Assembly (NCBI GenBank): GCA_039640495.1
Contig: CP046864.1
Span: 930,001-994,000, forward strand
Length of the DNA: 64,000 bases
Origin: Rhodobacteraceae bacterium IMCC1335
Lineage (GTDB): Bacteria; Pseudomonadota; Alphaproteobacteria; Rhodobacterales; Rhodobacteraceae
Reading direction: 5' to 3'
The notes beneath the pieces are model-generated. The model was not told the origin of the DNA and made no database searches. It saw only the letters and a program-made list of their open reading frames with translations. How positions within the stretch are numbered: the stretch's first letter is position 1; every line of letters begins with the position of its first letter. Below, piece by piece: positions 48,334-58,343 of the stretch. Made by a program: the position numbers and the translations under genes.

Positions 48334-49029
48334 ATGGAAGCAGAAACGCTGGCACTGGCGCAAGAGATTGATTTCTCATTTTGGGCCCTGTTTGCGCGGG
48401 CAACGTTCACCGTAAAAGCAGTTATTTTAATGTTAATCGCGGCCTCGTTCTGGTCTTGGTCGGTGATTTTTCAACGGCTTTGGGTTTTGCGTTTGGCGCG
48501 CGGCGAAGCCAAACGCTTTGATCGTGCGTTTTGGTCAGGCGAGCCTTTGGATGGGCTTTTTGAAAAGCTGGGGCCTGAACCTAAAGGCCGCTCGCAAAAG
48601 ATATTCGCGGCTGGGATGACGGAATGGCAACGCTCGCATCGCTCTGATGGGGCGCTTATCGCCGGTGCGCAGGCGCGGATTGACCGGTCTATGGATGTGG
48701 CCGTTGCCAAAGAAGCCGATAGTTTACAAGCGGGCTTGGCGGTTTTGGCGACGGTTGGATCTACGGCGCCGTTCATTGGGCTTTTCGGCACAGTCTGGGG
48801 CATCATGAATGCTTTTATTGAAATAGCCGAACAACAAAACACCAATCTGGCGGTTGTTGCACCCGGCATTGCCGAAGCGCTTTTGGCCACGGGGCTTGGC
48901 CTTTTGGCCGCGATTCCGGCGGTGATTTTTTATAATAAATTAAGCGCTGATAGCGAGCGGATTATCTCTGGCTATGAGAGTTTTGCGGATGAGTTTTCGA
49001 CCATCCTTAGCCGCCAGTTGGACAGCTGA
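48334..49029 (+). CDS. tolQ: Tol-Pal proton channel protein TolQ
   Basis: With TolR forms the proton-driven motor that energises TolA for outer-membrane constriction. The 231-residue MotA/ExbB-like protein has three hydrophobic segments: about residues 25-45, 130-160 (VLATVGSTAPFIGLFGTVWGIMNAF) and 170-192 (PGIAEALLATGLGLLAAIPAVIF). I start at ATG 48334 (AGGA just before) instead of TTG 48319. tolR begins 2 nt after its stop. Confidence 0.95.
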   Translation: MEAETLALAQEIDFSFWALFARATFTVKAVILMLIAASFWSWSVIFQRLWVLRLARGEAKRFDRAFWSGEPLDGLFEKLGPEPKGRSQKIFAAGMTEWQRSHRSDGALIAGAQARIDRSMDVAVAKEADSLQAGLAVLATVGSTAPFIGLFGTVWGIMNAFIEIAEQQNTNLAVVAPGIAEALLATGLGLLAAIPAVIFYNKLSADSERIISGYESFADEFSTILSRQLDS

Positions 49030-49031
49030 AG

Positions 49032-49499
49032 ATGGGAGCAAGCATCGGCCAAAACACCTCTCAGCGCCGGCGAGGAAAACGCCGCCGCCGGGTGCCGATG
49101 GCCGAAATTAACGTCACGCCTTTTGTGGATGTTATGCTGGTTTTGCTGGTTATTTTCATGGTGGCGGCGCCGATGTTGACCGTAGGCGTGCCCGTTGAGC
49201 TGCCCAAAACAGCCGCCAATGCGCTGCCCAGCGAGAAAGAAGAACCTCTCACCGTGACCCTAACCGCATCGGGTGAAATTCTGATCCAAGAAACCCCTAC
49301 TCCGGCGGGCGCCTTAATCCCAAAATTGCAAGCGATTGCCTCAGAGCGGAGCAGTGATCGGGTGTATTTACGCGCAGATGGCGCAATTTCTTATGAAGCG
49401 GTGGTGCAGGTTATGGGCGCGCTAAATGCGGGTGGCTTCTCAAATATTGGTTTGGTTACCGATGTCGGGGGGCCAGCCTTGGCCGACCCGGACGGCTGA
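49032..49499 (+). CDS. tolR: Tol-Pal proton channel protein TolR
   Basis: Second motor subunit, an ExbD-like protein of 155 residues with a basic N-terminus (RRRGKRRRR), one membrane helix (about residues 33-55) containing the essential Asp of VDVMLVLLVIFMV, and a periplasmic domain. The AEINVTPFVDVML motif before and inside the helix is diagnostic. It follows tolQ after 2 nt and precedes the tolA start by 10 nt. Confidence 0.95.
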   Translation: MGASIGQNTSQRRRGKRRRRVPMAEINVTPFVDVMLVLLVIFMVAAPMLTVGVPVELPKTAANALPSEKEEPLTVTLTASGEILIQETPTPAGALIPKLQAIASERSSDRVYLRADGAISYEAVVQVMGALNAGGFSNIGLVTDVGGPALADPDG

Positions 49500-49509
49500 G
49501 CCGCCGACG

Positions 49510-50661
49510 ATGCATATCGGGAATTATCTCTCTGCCACGCTGCATATTGGAGTGCTCAGCTGGGTGCTGCTAGGAGGTATTTTTCAACCTCAGCCAGTGC
49601 CTTTTGAAGTGTCGAATGTGGCCTTGATCACGCCGCAAGAATTTGCAGATTTGGTGCTCTCGGATGCGGCGCCGACCGCCGCGCAAGTTCTGGATGATTT
49701 GGATCCGCTTGCGGCGCAGGCAGAAGACAGCCCTGCTGCGCCTGATCCTGAGCAAGCCGTGGAAAAGATGCCTGCGCCCATGCAAAACGAAAGCCCCGAG
49801 CTTCCCGCAACAGCGCCGAAAACGCCTGAAGCTTTGAAAATGCCCACGCCTGATATTCTGGATACTAGCCCACAATTTGCCCCCCCTGCTCAGGAGAATT
49901 TGCCGCAGGCCAGCCAGATGAGCGACCGCCCTGTTCTGCGCCCTGCGCAGCGCGTGGCGCTGGAAGAGGTGGCTCCACCGCCACCAGAGGTCAACATTGA
50001 TGATCTGCGGCAGGAAGCGGCAATTCCAGATGATTTGAACGCGCCGGTTGCGCCGCCCAAAGAAGAGGCCAGCGCGCCAGAGGCCGCAAGTCGGGAAATC
50101 GTAACAGAAGCAGAAGAAATGCCATCTTTTGCGCCCCTGCAATCTGCTCGACCGCTAAAGCGGCCCGTCGCGTCGCCTCAGCCTGAGGTGCCCGCTCCAG
50201 AACCAGAACCGCTGCCCGAGCCAGCGCCGCTGCCCGAACCAAAGCCCGAAGTCGATCCCACGCCAGAGCCAACGCGCAGGGCCGAGACAGAGGCAGCCGT
50301 GGCCGCTGCGCTGGCTGATGCAATTGGCGAAACCGCGCCTTTGGGGCCGCCTTTGACCCAAACCGAAGAAGATACATTGCGCGTGGCCGTGCAAAAATGT
50401 TGGGTGGTTGATATTGGAAGCCCTGCAGCCAATGTCACGGTTGTTTTGGGCATGCAAATGACACCAGAGGGCAAGGTGAAACCGGGCAGCTTGCGTCTGG
50501 TCTCAAGCCATGGGGGCGCCGACTCGGCGGCAAAAACAGCCTTTCAAGCGGCGCGCAGAGCGGTTTTACGTTGCCAGAAAGGCGGCTACAATTTACCAAC
50601 AGAGAAATATGAACACTGGCGGGAGATCGAAATGACGTTTAACCCCGAGAAAATGAGATGA
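49510..50661 (+). CDS. tolA: TolA-like cell-envelope protein
   Basis: Links the TolQR motor to the periplasm. The 383 residues begin with a membrane anchor (about residues 4-25, [19 protein letters not shown]), continue with a long Pro/Glu/Ala-rich region (about residues 55-280) in place of the helical domain II of E. coli TolA, and end with a compact C-terminal domain ([18 protein letters not shown]...). I use ATG 49510, since the frame back to 49426 runs inside tolR. The Pro-rich linker is usual in alphaproteobacteria. Confidence 0.85.
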   Translation: MHIGNYLSATLHIGVLSWVLLGGIFQPQPVPFEVSNVALITPQEFADLVLSDAAPTAAQVLDDLDPLAAQAEDSPAAPDPEQAVEKMPAPMQNESPELPATAPKTPEALKMPTPDILDTSPQFAPPAQENLPQASQMSDRPVLRPAQRVALEEVAPPPPEVNIDDLRQEAAIPDDLNAPVAPPKEEASAPEAASREIVTEAEEMPSFAPLQSARPLKRPVASPQPEVPAPEPEPLPEPAPLPEPKPEVDPTPEPTRRAETEAAVAAALADAIGETAPLGPPLTQTEEDTLRVAVQKCWVVDIGSPAANVTVVLGMQMTPEGKVKPGSLRLVSSHGGADSAAKTAFQAARRAVLRCQKGGYNLPTEKYEHWREIEMTFNPEKMR

Positions 50662-52004
50662 AGATGATGCGCTATTTTGGCAAAGGCACGCTCCTATTTC
50701 GTTTGGTTTTGCTCATTCAGCTTGCCTTTTTTGCGACTCTTGGCGCTGCGGCGCCGTTGCGTTTGGAAATAACCGAAGGGGTTGTTGAGCCTTTGGCTTT
50801 CGCGGCGCCCGCCTTTATCGCTGAGAATGCAGGTGGGGCGGACTATGCCAGCCAGTTGGCCGAGTTGGTGGTGCAGGATCTTACCAGCAGCGGGTTGTTT
50901 CGCGCTATCCCAAGCCGCGCGCATATTTCAAAAATAACCAGTTTTTCGTCTCCGGTACAATTCTCCGATTGGGCGGCGATCAATGCGCAAGCGTTGATTG
51001 CGGGCGCGGTAACGGCAGAAGCCGGTGGTCAAATAACGGTCAAATTTCGCGTTTATGATGTGTTTGCTGGCCAGGAAATGGGGCAGGGGCTGCAATTTAC
51101 GGGGCGCGCCGATGGCTGGCGCCGGATCGCGCATAAAGTGGCGGATGTAGTCTATAGCCGGATCACGGGTGAAACCGGCTATTTTGACAGCCGCGTGGTG
51201 TTTGTGTCTGAAACTGGGCGCAAGGGGTCACGTAAGAAACGTTTGGCCGTAATGGATTATGATGGCGAAAATGTGCAGTATTTGACGGATAGCTCTGCGC
51301 TGGTGCTTGCGCCGCGCTTCTCCCCCAGCGGAGATAAGCTTTTATATACCAGCTATGAAAGCGGATTTCCACGTATTTACCTGATGGATGTTGGCTCGGC
51401 GCGCCGCCGCGTTTTGCAAAACTCGAATGGTACAATGAGCTTTGCGCCGCGCTTTTCTCCCGATGGCAGCTCGGTCGTATACTCGTTAGAAAAGGGCGGA
51501 AATACAGATATTTATATCATGAGCCTGTCCTCGGGAAAGCAACGGCGTCTCACCAACTCGCCCGCGATTGAAACCGCGCCCAGTTTCTCACCAGATGGCA
51601 CACAGGTCGTGTTTGAAAGCGATCGCTCGGGGGATCCGCAGCTTTATGTAATGCCCGCGCGCGGCGGCAGCGCCAAGCGTGTCAGCTTTGGAAATGGCCG
51701 GTATGGAACGCCAGTGTGGTCGCCAAGGGGCGATATGATTGCTTTTACAAAGCAAAGCAAGGGCCGCTTTCACATCGGGGTTATGCGCGTTGATGGATCA
51801 CAAGAGCGCTTGTTAACAGCATCGTTTTTGGATGAAGGGCCGAGTTGGTCGCCAAATGGCCGGGTGATCATGTTCGCCCGTGAAACCCAAGGTGCAAATG
51901 GGGCTTCCAGCCTCTACTCTGTGGATGTTTCGGGGCGAAATCTAAAGCCTGTTCGTACGCCGGATGGCGCGTCTGATCCTGCGTGGTCTCCCTTGGGTGG
52001 GTGA
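50658..52004 (+). CDS. tolB: Tol-Pal translocation protein TolB
   Basis: Periplasmic beta-propeller that binds Pal and is remodelled by the Tol motor. The 448 residues have a signal peptide (cleavage near AAA at about residue 33), an N-terminal alpha/beta domain, and a propeller with repeats [47 protein letters not shown] and [12 protein letters not shown]. Its ATG overlaps the tolA stop (ATGA). pal follows after 91 nt. Confidence 0.96.
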   Translation: MKMMRYFGKGTLLFRLVLLIQLAFFATLGAAAPLRLEITEGVVEPLAFAAPAFIAENAGGADYASQLAELVVQDLTSSGLFRAIPSRAHISKITSFSSPVQFSDWAAINAQALIAGAVTAEAGGQITVKFRVYDVFAGQEMGQGLQFTGRADGWRRIAHKVADVVYSRITGETGYFDSRVVFVSETGRKGSRKKRLAVMDYDGENVQYLTDSSALVLAPRFSPSGDKLLYTSYESGFPRIYLMDVGSARRRVLQNSNGTMSFAPRFSPDGSSVVYSLEKGGNTDIYIMSLSSGKQRRLTNSPAIETAPSFSPDGTQVVFESDRSGDPQLYVMPARGGSAKRVSFGNGRYGTPVWSPRGDMIAFTKQSKGRFHIGVMRVDGSQERLLTASFLDEGPSWSPNGRVIMFARETQGANGASSLYSVDVSGRNLKPVRTPDGASDPAWSPLGG

Positions 52005-52095
52005 AATTCCAAAGCCGTCGTGACATATTGTTGATCAATGATTTTAAATGTTTTCTGAATATGCTAGGCACAGCAAAAAGCGAGGGGCAAATGTG

Positions 52096-52593
52096 ATGAG
52101 ACGATGCGCGCGTTGGTTTATTTTAACGGGAATTCTTTTCCTCGCCGCCTGTTCTGAAACCGGAACAGGAGGGTTTGGCAGCGGATCAAGCTTTGGCACT
52201 GATCCTGCCGGCGCGGTTGGGGATCCAACCTCACCCGCCTATTTCCAATCTGCAATTGGGGATCGGGTGTTTTTCGAGATTGATCAGTCAAGCTTGACCG
52301 AGGCAGGGCGCGTTGTTTTGGATGGGCAGGCGGATTGGTTGTTGGAAAATGGTGATTACTCAATTCTGGTTGAGGGGCATGCAGACGAGCAAGGCACACG
52401 CGCGTATAATCTCGCGCTGGGTGCGCGCCGCGCCAATGCTGTGCGCGAATATCTTTCGGCGCGCGGAGTCGCTGGATCGCGCATTCAGACAGTGAGTTTT
52501 GGCAAAGAGCGCCCGGTTGAGCTTTGTAGCAGAGAAAGCTGCTATTCTGTGAACCGGCGCGCGGTCACCTTGTTAGATAATCTGGGGTCATAA
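52096..52593 (+). CDS. pal: Peptidoglycan-associated lipoprotein Pal
   Basis: Outer-membrane lipoprotein that binds peptidoglycan and TolB. The 165 residues have a signal with a lipobox LFLAAC (Cys20), a short Gly/Ser-rich linker, and an OmpA-like C-terminal domain with VEGHADEQGTRAYNLALG and ARRANAVREYL motifs. I start at ATG 52096, with GAGGGG at about 52082-52087, not at the longer frame from 52048. The cpoB gene starts 4 nt after its stop. Confidence 0.95.
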   Translation: MRRCARWFILTGILFLAACSETGTGGFGSGSSFGTDPAGAVGDPTSPAYFQSAIGDRVFFEIDQSSLTEAGRVVLDGQADWLLENGDYSILVEGHADEQGTRAYNLALGARRANAVREYLSARGVAGSRIQTVSFGKERPVELCSRESCYSVNRRAVTLLDNLGS

Positions 52594-52597
52594 GCCG

Positions 52598-53400
52598 ATG
52601 GCCGGGCTCCTGTTTCGTATTTTGTTATGGGCTTTTTTGCTGTGCTCTGGGGCGGTATTTGCTCAAGATAAAGACCAGTCTTTGGCGGATATCCGGCAAG
52701 ATCTCGGCGTGCTTTATATTGAGATCCAAAAATTAAAGCGCGAATTATCGACCACGCAACTGCCCAGCGGTTTACAGTCGGGCGATAGTGTTTTAGAGCG
52801 GGTGAATGCGATAGAATTGGAATTACAGCGATTGACCGGGGCAACGGAACAGTTAGACCATCGGCTGAAGCGCGTGGTTGAAGACGGAACAAATAGGATC
52901 GGTGATCTTGAGTTTCGCCTGATTGAACTTGAAGGCGGCGATATTTCAAACTTGGCCGACACCACGACCTTGGGCGGCGAGTCAGAGCCTCAGGAACAAA
53001 CGGTGCCCATTGAAGCCCCCCTGAATTGGCTGTCGGAGAAGAGGCAGATTTTGATCTTGCCCAAAGCGCATTTGACGCGGAAAACTATGTTGAAGCTGCA
53101 GAAATGCTTAGCCGTTTCAGCCAGACCTATCCCGATAGCCCATTGATCGCAGAGGCCTATCTGCTGCGCGGCAAAGCCTTTGAAGCGGTAGAAGATTATA
53201 AAGCCAGCGCGCGTGCTTATTTAGAAAGTTACAACACGCTCAAATCTCCAGATGCGCTGCAAAGGCTGTCTAATTCTTTGATCAGCTTGGGGCAGATGGA
53301 GACCGGATGTCAAATGTTGTCGCAGGTTGAACTGTTGTTTCCGGGCACATCCCAAGCGGCAGCTGCGCAAAGTGAAATGCAAAGGTTGCAGTGCTTTTGA
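52598..53400 (+). CDS. cpoB: Tol-associated protein CpoB/YbgF, broken by one frameshift
   Basis: Periplasmic TPR protein coordinating Tol-Pal with cell-wall synthesis. A signal peptide (to about residue 22, ending FAQ) and a coiled coil (residues 40-110) precede the frame break at a C6 run (53016-53021). The first frame continues as LNWLSEKRQ..., while the other reads LAVGEEADFDLAQSAFDAENYVEAA, the TPR start. One added base gives 267 residues. The TPR half is complete to the stop at 53400. tilS starts inside its last codons. A sequence error is the likeliest cause. Confidence 0.88.
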
Positions 53401-54674
53401 GCGATAGCAGTGCGTTGAAAAGTGAATTTTCATCTGCGCTGGTTACATTATTAGGATCCCACAAACCCAGCCATATTGCGCTCGCCGTTTCTGGAGGGGG
53501 CGATAGCATGGCGCTGATGGTGCTTGCGGCGGAATGGTGTCACAGCCAAGGCGTGCGTTGCAGCGTGATCACCATCGATCATGATTTGCGTGCGGGCAGC
53601 GCCGATGAGGCAATTTTCGTGGCACGGCAAGCTGAAAAACTGGGCCTGTCGCATCGGGTCGGGCGATGGCATGAGCGTGTAGATGGGGGGAATTTGCAGC
53701 AAAAAGCCAGGGTGGCGCGCTATCGTTTGATCGATGAACTGCGCGATGGTGCCGATGTCGTGCTCATGGCCCATACGCTTGAGGATCAAGCTGAAACCGT
53801 CTTGATGCGTTTGCGCCGCCCTGCGGGTATTGATGGTTTGGCCGGAATACCACAAAAGCGGCGGGTTTTTTCCCAGCAGGGTGATTTTTGGCTCTTGCGC
53901 CCCTTATTGAAAAGCTCGGGCGTTAGGTTGCGCGCATTTTTAAACGATCAAGCAGTGGATTGGGTTGAGGATCCGTCAAACTCTGACAGAAAATATGAAC
54001 GCGTGCGGATGCGCCAGCATCTTCCTGAATTAGCGCGCCAGGGCATCTCCGCCCAAGATTTATCCAATATTGCCGCAAAAATGGCGAAATCGAAAATGCA
54101 ATTTGACGCGCAAGTTCATCAGGTGGCAGAGATGTTAACCGAAGAATATAGCGGGGATCTAAGATTGCGCTTATCCGCCTTTTGTGGCCTGCCCTCTTTG
54201 TTACAAAAGCGTTTGTTTTCAAAAGCTTTGTGCTGGGTGTCTACGAACCCGTATCCGCCGCGGCAGGCGGCGCGCGATCAGGCATTGGACTTGCTGCTTT
54301 TGGGCAAAGCCCAGACGCTTCATGGTTGCTTGATGTTTTTGTGGAGAAACTGTCTTTACATCACGCGGGAAGCGCAGGCGATTGCGGCCGAGCCCGTGGC
54401 GCTGCGGCCAAAGATGTTATGGGATAATCGCTGGCGCCTCACAATGTCGCAGGCCTTAGCATCTGACGCGCTTTGGGTGGCAGCGCTCGGACCTAAAGAG
54501 GCGGCGAAACTGCGCCCGCATCTTGATATTGACCTGCCATTTAGAGCGTTGGTGGCGCAGCCCGCCATTTTTGATCAAACAGGATTTTTATGCGCACCCG
54601 CTTTGCGCCCGCATTCTGGCCTGCAGGCCCAAATATGGCCCAGAGATTTCATTGAATCGCTTAGCCCCTATTGA
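53391..54674 (+). CDS. tilS: tRNA(Ile)-lysidine synthetase
   Basis: Attaches lysine to C34 of the minor isoleucine tRNA so it reads AUA. The 427 residues show the PP-loop SGGGDSMAL, the HTLEDQAETVLMRL motif and a longer C-terminal domain with a lower match to relatives, as usual. Start is GTG 53391, overlapping the end of cpoB, with AAAGG five bases upstream. ftsH follows after 77 nt, the common tilS-ftsH order. Confidence 0.93.
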   Translation: MLLSDSSALKSEFSSALVTLLGSHKPSHIALAVSGGGDSMALMVLAAEWCHSQGVRCSVITIDHDLRAGSADEAIFVARQAEKLGLSHRVGRWHERVDGGNLQQKARVARYRLIDELRDGADVVLMAHTLEDQAETVLMRLRRPAGIDGLAGIPQKRRVFSQQGDFWLLRPLLKSSGVRLRAFLNDQAVDWVEDPSNSDRKYERVRMRQHLPELARQGISAQDLSNIAAKMAKSKMQFDAQVHQVAEMLTEEYSGDLRLRLSAFCGLPSLLQKRLFSKALCWVSTNPYPPRQAARDQALDLLLLGKAQTLHGCLMFLWRNCLYITREAQAIAAEPVALRPKMLWDNRWRLTMSQALASDALWVAALGPKEAAKLRPHLDIDLPFRALVAQPAIFDQTGFLCAPALRPHSGLQAQIWPRDFIESLSPY

Positions 54675-54751
54675 ACCTGCGCGTTTGATGGCTATTTAAC
54701 TCGTAACAGCGCCGTGTTATACACGGGGGCAATTTTTTTTGGAGAAGTTCC

Positions 54752-56668
54752 TTGGGCAATAACCGCAACATAGCGTTCTGGGTCGTTTTGTTTCTGTTGA
54801 TCGTTGTTTTATTCAACGTCTTTAACTCTGGCAGTGGCGCGATGCAAAGCCGCGAGATGAGCTATTCCGACTTTGTCCAATCGGTGGAAAGCGGCAATGT
54901 TACCGCTGCGACATTGGATGGCGAAAAAGTGCGGTTCATCGGTTCTGATAATGCCGAATATATCACGATCCGCCCAGATGACGCGAATGTCACCGATTTA
55001 TTGATTGCGAATAAAGTCGCAATTCGGGCCGAACAACAACAACAATCAGGGCTGCAATCGTTTTTGGTGACGCTGTTTCCATTTTTGCTGCTTATTGGGG
55101 TCTGGATCTTCTTCATGAACCGCATGCAAGGCGGTGGCAAAGGCGGCGCAATGGGGTTTGGGAAATCTCGTGCCAAAATGCTGACAGAAAAGCAGGGGCG
55201 CATCACGTTTGACGATGTGGCCGGTATCGATGAAGCCAAAGAAGAGCTGGAAGAAATTGTTGAATTTCTAAGAAACCCGCAAAAGTTTAGCCGCTTGGGA
55301 GGCAAGATCCCAAAAGGGGCTTTGCTTGTGGGCCCCCCGGGTACGGGTAAAACATTGTTGGCACGCGCTATTGCGGGTGAGGCGGGCGTGCCGTTCTTTA
55401 CGATCTCTGGATCGGATTTTGTAGAGATGTTCGTTGGCGTTGGGGCAAGCCGCGTACGCGATATGTTTGAGCAAGCCAAGAAAAATGCGCCTTGTATCGT
55501 GTTTATCGATGAAATTGACGCTGTCGGGCGAAATCGCGGCGCGGGTTATGGCGGCGGCAATGATGAGCGCGAACAAACGTTGAACCAGTTGTTGGTTGAA
55601 ATGGATGGGTTTGAAGCCAATGACGGTGTGATCATTCTGGCTGCGACCAACCGGCGTGATGTGCTTGATCCTGCATTGCTGCGCCCGGGTCGATTTGACC
55701 GCCAAGTGACGGTTCCAAACCCTGATATCAAGGGACGTGAGAAAATTTTAAACGTGCATGCGCGCAAAACGCCCCTTGGTCCGGATGTAGATCTTCGATT
55801 GATTGCCCGCGGCACGCCCGGGTTTTCGGGGGCTGATTTGGCCAATTTGGTCAATGAAGCTGCTTTGATGGCTGCGCGGATTGGCAGATCCACCGTTGCG
55901 ATGTTGGATTTCGAAAATGCCAAAGATAAAGTGATGATGGGGGCCGAGCGGCGCAGCATGGTTCTGACCGCCGACCAAAAGGAAAAAACGGCGTATCATG
56001 AAGCCGGCCATGCGGTTGTGGGAATGGCCCTGCCGCAATGCGATCCTGTTTATAAGGCAACCATTATTCCGCGCGGCGGAGCATTGGGGATGGTTGTATC
56101 CTTGCCAGAGATCGATAGGTTGAACTGGCATAAATCTGAATGCGAAGAAAAAATGGCAATGACGATGGCTGGTAAAGCCGCTGAAATTATCAAATATGGC
56201 CCCGAGAATGTGTCAAACGGGCCGGCGGGAGATATTCAGCAAGCCTCGGGTTTGGCGCGGGCCATGGTGCTGCGCTGGGGGATGTCTGATAAGGTTGGTA
56301 ATATCGATTATTCTGAGGCGCATGAGGGCTATTCGGGCAATACGGCGGGTCTGTCCGTTTCTGCCAATACCAAAGAGATGATTGAAGATGAAGTGAAGCA
56401 GTTTATCGCAACCGCGTATGAGAAAGCCCATGCAATCTTGATTGAACGCAAGGATGAGTGGGAACGCTTGGCGCAGGGTCTGCTTGAATATGAAACATTG
56501 ACGGGCGATCAAATCAAAAATGTGATGCGCGGCGATCCCCCTGAAGCCGATGATGATGCGGGCAGTGCGGCAGGGGATGAAAAACCAGCCTCCATCACCG
56601 CTATTCCCAAAACCAAACCGAAAGCCAAACCATCCGCAGATGGGGATATGGCACCTGAACCAACCTAG
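54752..56668 (+). CDS. ftsH: ATP-dependent zinc metalloprotease FtsH
   Basis: Membrane AAA+ protease that degrades misfolded membrane proteins and regulators such as LpxC. The 638 residues have two N-terminal membrane helices (about 6-23 and 101-121), Walker A GPPGTGKT, Walker [10 protein letters not shown], the second-region-of-homology RPGRFDRQ, and the zinc motif HEAGH. The start is TTG 54752, supported by GGAGAAG at 54741-54747. A strong terminator follows at 56778-56812. Confidence 0.96.
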   Translation: MGNNRNIAFWVVLFLLIVVLFNVFNSGSGAMQSREMSYSDFVQSVESGNVTAATLDGEKVRFIGSDNAEYITIRPDDANVTDLLIANKVAIRAEQQQQSGLQSFLVTLFPFLLLIGVWIFFMNRMQGGGKGGAMGFGKSRAKMLTEKQGRITFDDVAGIDEAKEELEEIVEFLRNPQKFSRLGGKIPKGALLVGPPGTGKTLLARAIAGEAGVPFFTISGSDFVEMFVGVGASRVRDMFEQAKKNAPCIVFIDEIDAVGRNRGAGYGGGNDEREQTLNQLLVEMDGFEANDGVIILAATNRRDVLDPALLRPGRFDRQVTVPNPDIKGREKILNVHARKTPLGPDVDLRLIARGTPGFSGADLANLVNEAALMAARIGRSTVAMLDFENAKDKVMMGAERRSMVLTADQKEKTAYHEAGHAVVGMALPQCDPVYKATIIPRGGALGMVVSLPEIDRLNWHKSECEEKMAMTMAGKAAEIIKYGPENVSNGPAGDIQQASGLARAMVLRWGMSDKVGNIDYSEAHEGYSGNTAGLSVSANTKEMIEDEVKQFIATAYEKAHAILIERKDEWERLAQGLLEYETLTGDQIKNVMRGDPPEADDDAGSAAGDEKPASITAIPKTKPKAKPSADGDMAPEPT

Positions 56669-56775
56669 CCTCGCCAATTGGGTAGAACCTCCGCGCTATC
56701 GGGCGCTATGGTTAGCGGCACCGGAGCGCGGCCTGCGCAGGGTGGTTTCAGATACGGCCTTACGGCATCTCAATT

Positions 56776-56812
56776 AAAAAAAGGTGATCTAACTGTTAGA
56801 TCACCTTTTTCT
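56776..56812. terminator. Bidirectional terminator between ftsH and lpdA
   Basis: A perfect 15-bp stem (56778-56792 with 56796-56810) around the loop CTG, with an A-run before and a T-run after. It serves both convergent genes, ending ftsH on the plus strand and lpdA on the minus strand. Confidence 0.9.
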
Positions 56813-56890
56813 TTTGCCGCGTGCATTTATTTGGCCAACGGGCGGTTGGCAGAGTTTCGGAAGGCCTAGACCGATGCCAATAAGCGGATT

Positions 56891-58279
56891 TTAGGCGTGA
56901 ATGGCGCCATCGCCGCATGCCAGAGCGGCCTCGCGCACCGCTTCTGAATATGTGGGATGGGCGTGGCAGATTAAGGCCAAATCTTCGGCGGATGCGCCAA
57001 ATTCCATCGCAACGCAGATTTCATGTATTAAATCTCCGGCCGAGGGCCCTATAATATGCGCGCCCAAGATGCGGTCGGTTTGCGCATCGGCCAATAATTT
57101 GACAAAGCCGTCTCCGGCAAAATTCGCCTTGGCTCGGCCATTGCCCATAAAGTTGAACTTTCCAACTTTATAAGCGCGGCCCTGTTCTTTCAGCTGTGCC
57201 TCGGTTTGGCCCACATTGGCAACTTCAGGATGCGTATAGATCACGCCTGGGATCACATCATAATTCACATGCCCATGCTTGCCGGCGATTACTTCGGCCG
57301 CGGCCATACCCTCATCCTCGGCTTTGTGAGCCAGCATTGGTCCATCAATCGCATCACCAATTGCATAGATGCCGGAAATATTGGTTTGCCAATGTGAATC
57401 GGTTTTGATCTGACCGCGCTCGCTTATCTCTATGCCAATATCGGCCAAGCCCAACCCATCCGTAAACGGCTTTCGCCCCGTTGCCACCAAGACCGTATCT
57501 GCGTCTATCTGATGCGCGCTGTCATCTTTGCGCAAAGTATAGTTAACTTTGGCTTTGGTTTTAAGCTTTTCAACGCTGCTTACAGCTGCGCCCATGATGA
57601 ATTTCAAGCCCTGCTTTTTCAGAATGCGCTGAAAGGTTTTTTGAACCTCAGCGTCCATTCCCGGTGTGATCGCGTTTAAAAACTCTACCACGGTCACATC
57701 ACTGCCGAGCCGCGCGTAAACCGATCCAAGCTCTAAGCCAATCACCCCCGCACCGATCACCACGAGTTTTTTGGGAATCTTGGCCAAGCTTAAGGCCCCG
57801 GTTGAGCTGACCACGGTTTTTTCATCGATCTCTATGCCGGGCAGGCTGGAGGGCGTGGAACCGCTGGCAATAATAATATTTTTCGCCTGATGCCGTTCAT
57901 TGCCCACTTTGACCACACCGGCCTCGGGAATGCTGCCCCAGCCTTTCAGCCAGTCGATTTTGTTCTTCTTGAAAAGAAATTCAATACCTTTGGTGTTGCC
58001 CTCGATCGTGTAGGCTTTATAGGTCTGCATCTGCGACCAATCTACCGTTGGCAATTTGGCATTGAGGCCCATTTTTGCAAAATTATGTTCGGCTTCATGA
58101 AGCATATGTGAGGCGTGCAGCAGCGCTTTGGACGGAATACAGCCCACGTTAAGGCAGGTGCCGCCCAAGGTTTCGCGGCCCTCGACACAGGCTGTTTTAA
58201 GCCCCAGTTGAGCGCATCTGATCGCCGCAACATAGCCTCCGGGCCCGCTGCCAATCACAATTACATCATAGCTCGCCAT
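56891..58279 (-). CDS. lpdA: Dihydrolipoyl dehydrogenase (E3)
   Basis: Reoxidises the dihydrolipoyl groups of the 2-oxoacid dehydrogenase complexes with NAD. The 462 residues show the FAD-binding [17 protein letters not shown], the redox disulfide GTCLNVGC (Cys pair), the NAD loop [17 protein letters not shown] and the C-terminal [14 protein letters not shown] with the active-site His. It is the last gene of the sucC-sucD-sucA-sucB-lpdA order, 64 nt after sucB. Confidence 0.96.
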   Translation of the reverse strand: MASYDVIVIGSGPGGYVAAIRCAQLGLKTACVEGRETLGGTCLNVGCIPSKALLHASHMLHEAEHNFAKMGLNAKLPTVDWSQMQTYKAYTIEGNTKGIEFLFKKNKIDWLKGWGSIPEAGVVKVGNERHQAKNIIIASGSTPSSLPGIEIDEKTVVSSTGALSLAKIPKKLVVIGAGVIGLELGSVYARLGSDVTVVEFLNAITPGMDAEVQKTFQRILKKQGLKFIMGAAVSSVEKLKTKAKVNYTLRKDDSAHQIDADTVLVATGRKPFTDGLGLADIGIEISERGQIKTDSHWQTNISGIYAIGDAIDGPMLAHKAEDEGMAAAEVIAGKHGHVNYDVIPGVIYTHPEVANVGQTEAQLKEQGRAYKVGKFNFMGNGRAKANFAGDGFVKLLADAQTDRILGAHIIGPSAGDLIHEICVAMEFGASAEDLALICHAHPTYSEAVREAALACGDGAIHA

Positions 58280-58343
58280 TTGTTATTTCCTTTCGCAGCG
58301 CGGAGTTTGTTTCCCGCCTAAGCTGTCAGTTTTGGGCTTCACC

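Noticed and set aside
56678..56869. Open frames after ftsH, including one ending RRVVSDTALRHLN
   Set aside because: No ribosome site or recognisable family, and the longer frame runs through the terminator stem. Treated as non-coding.
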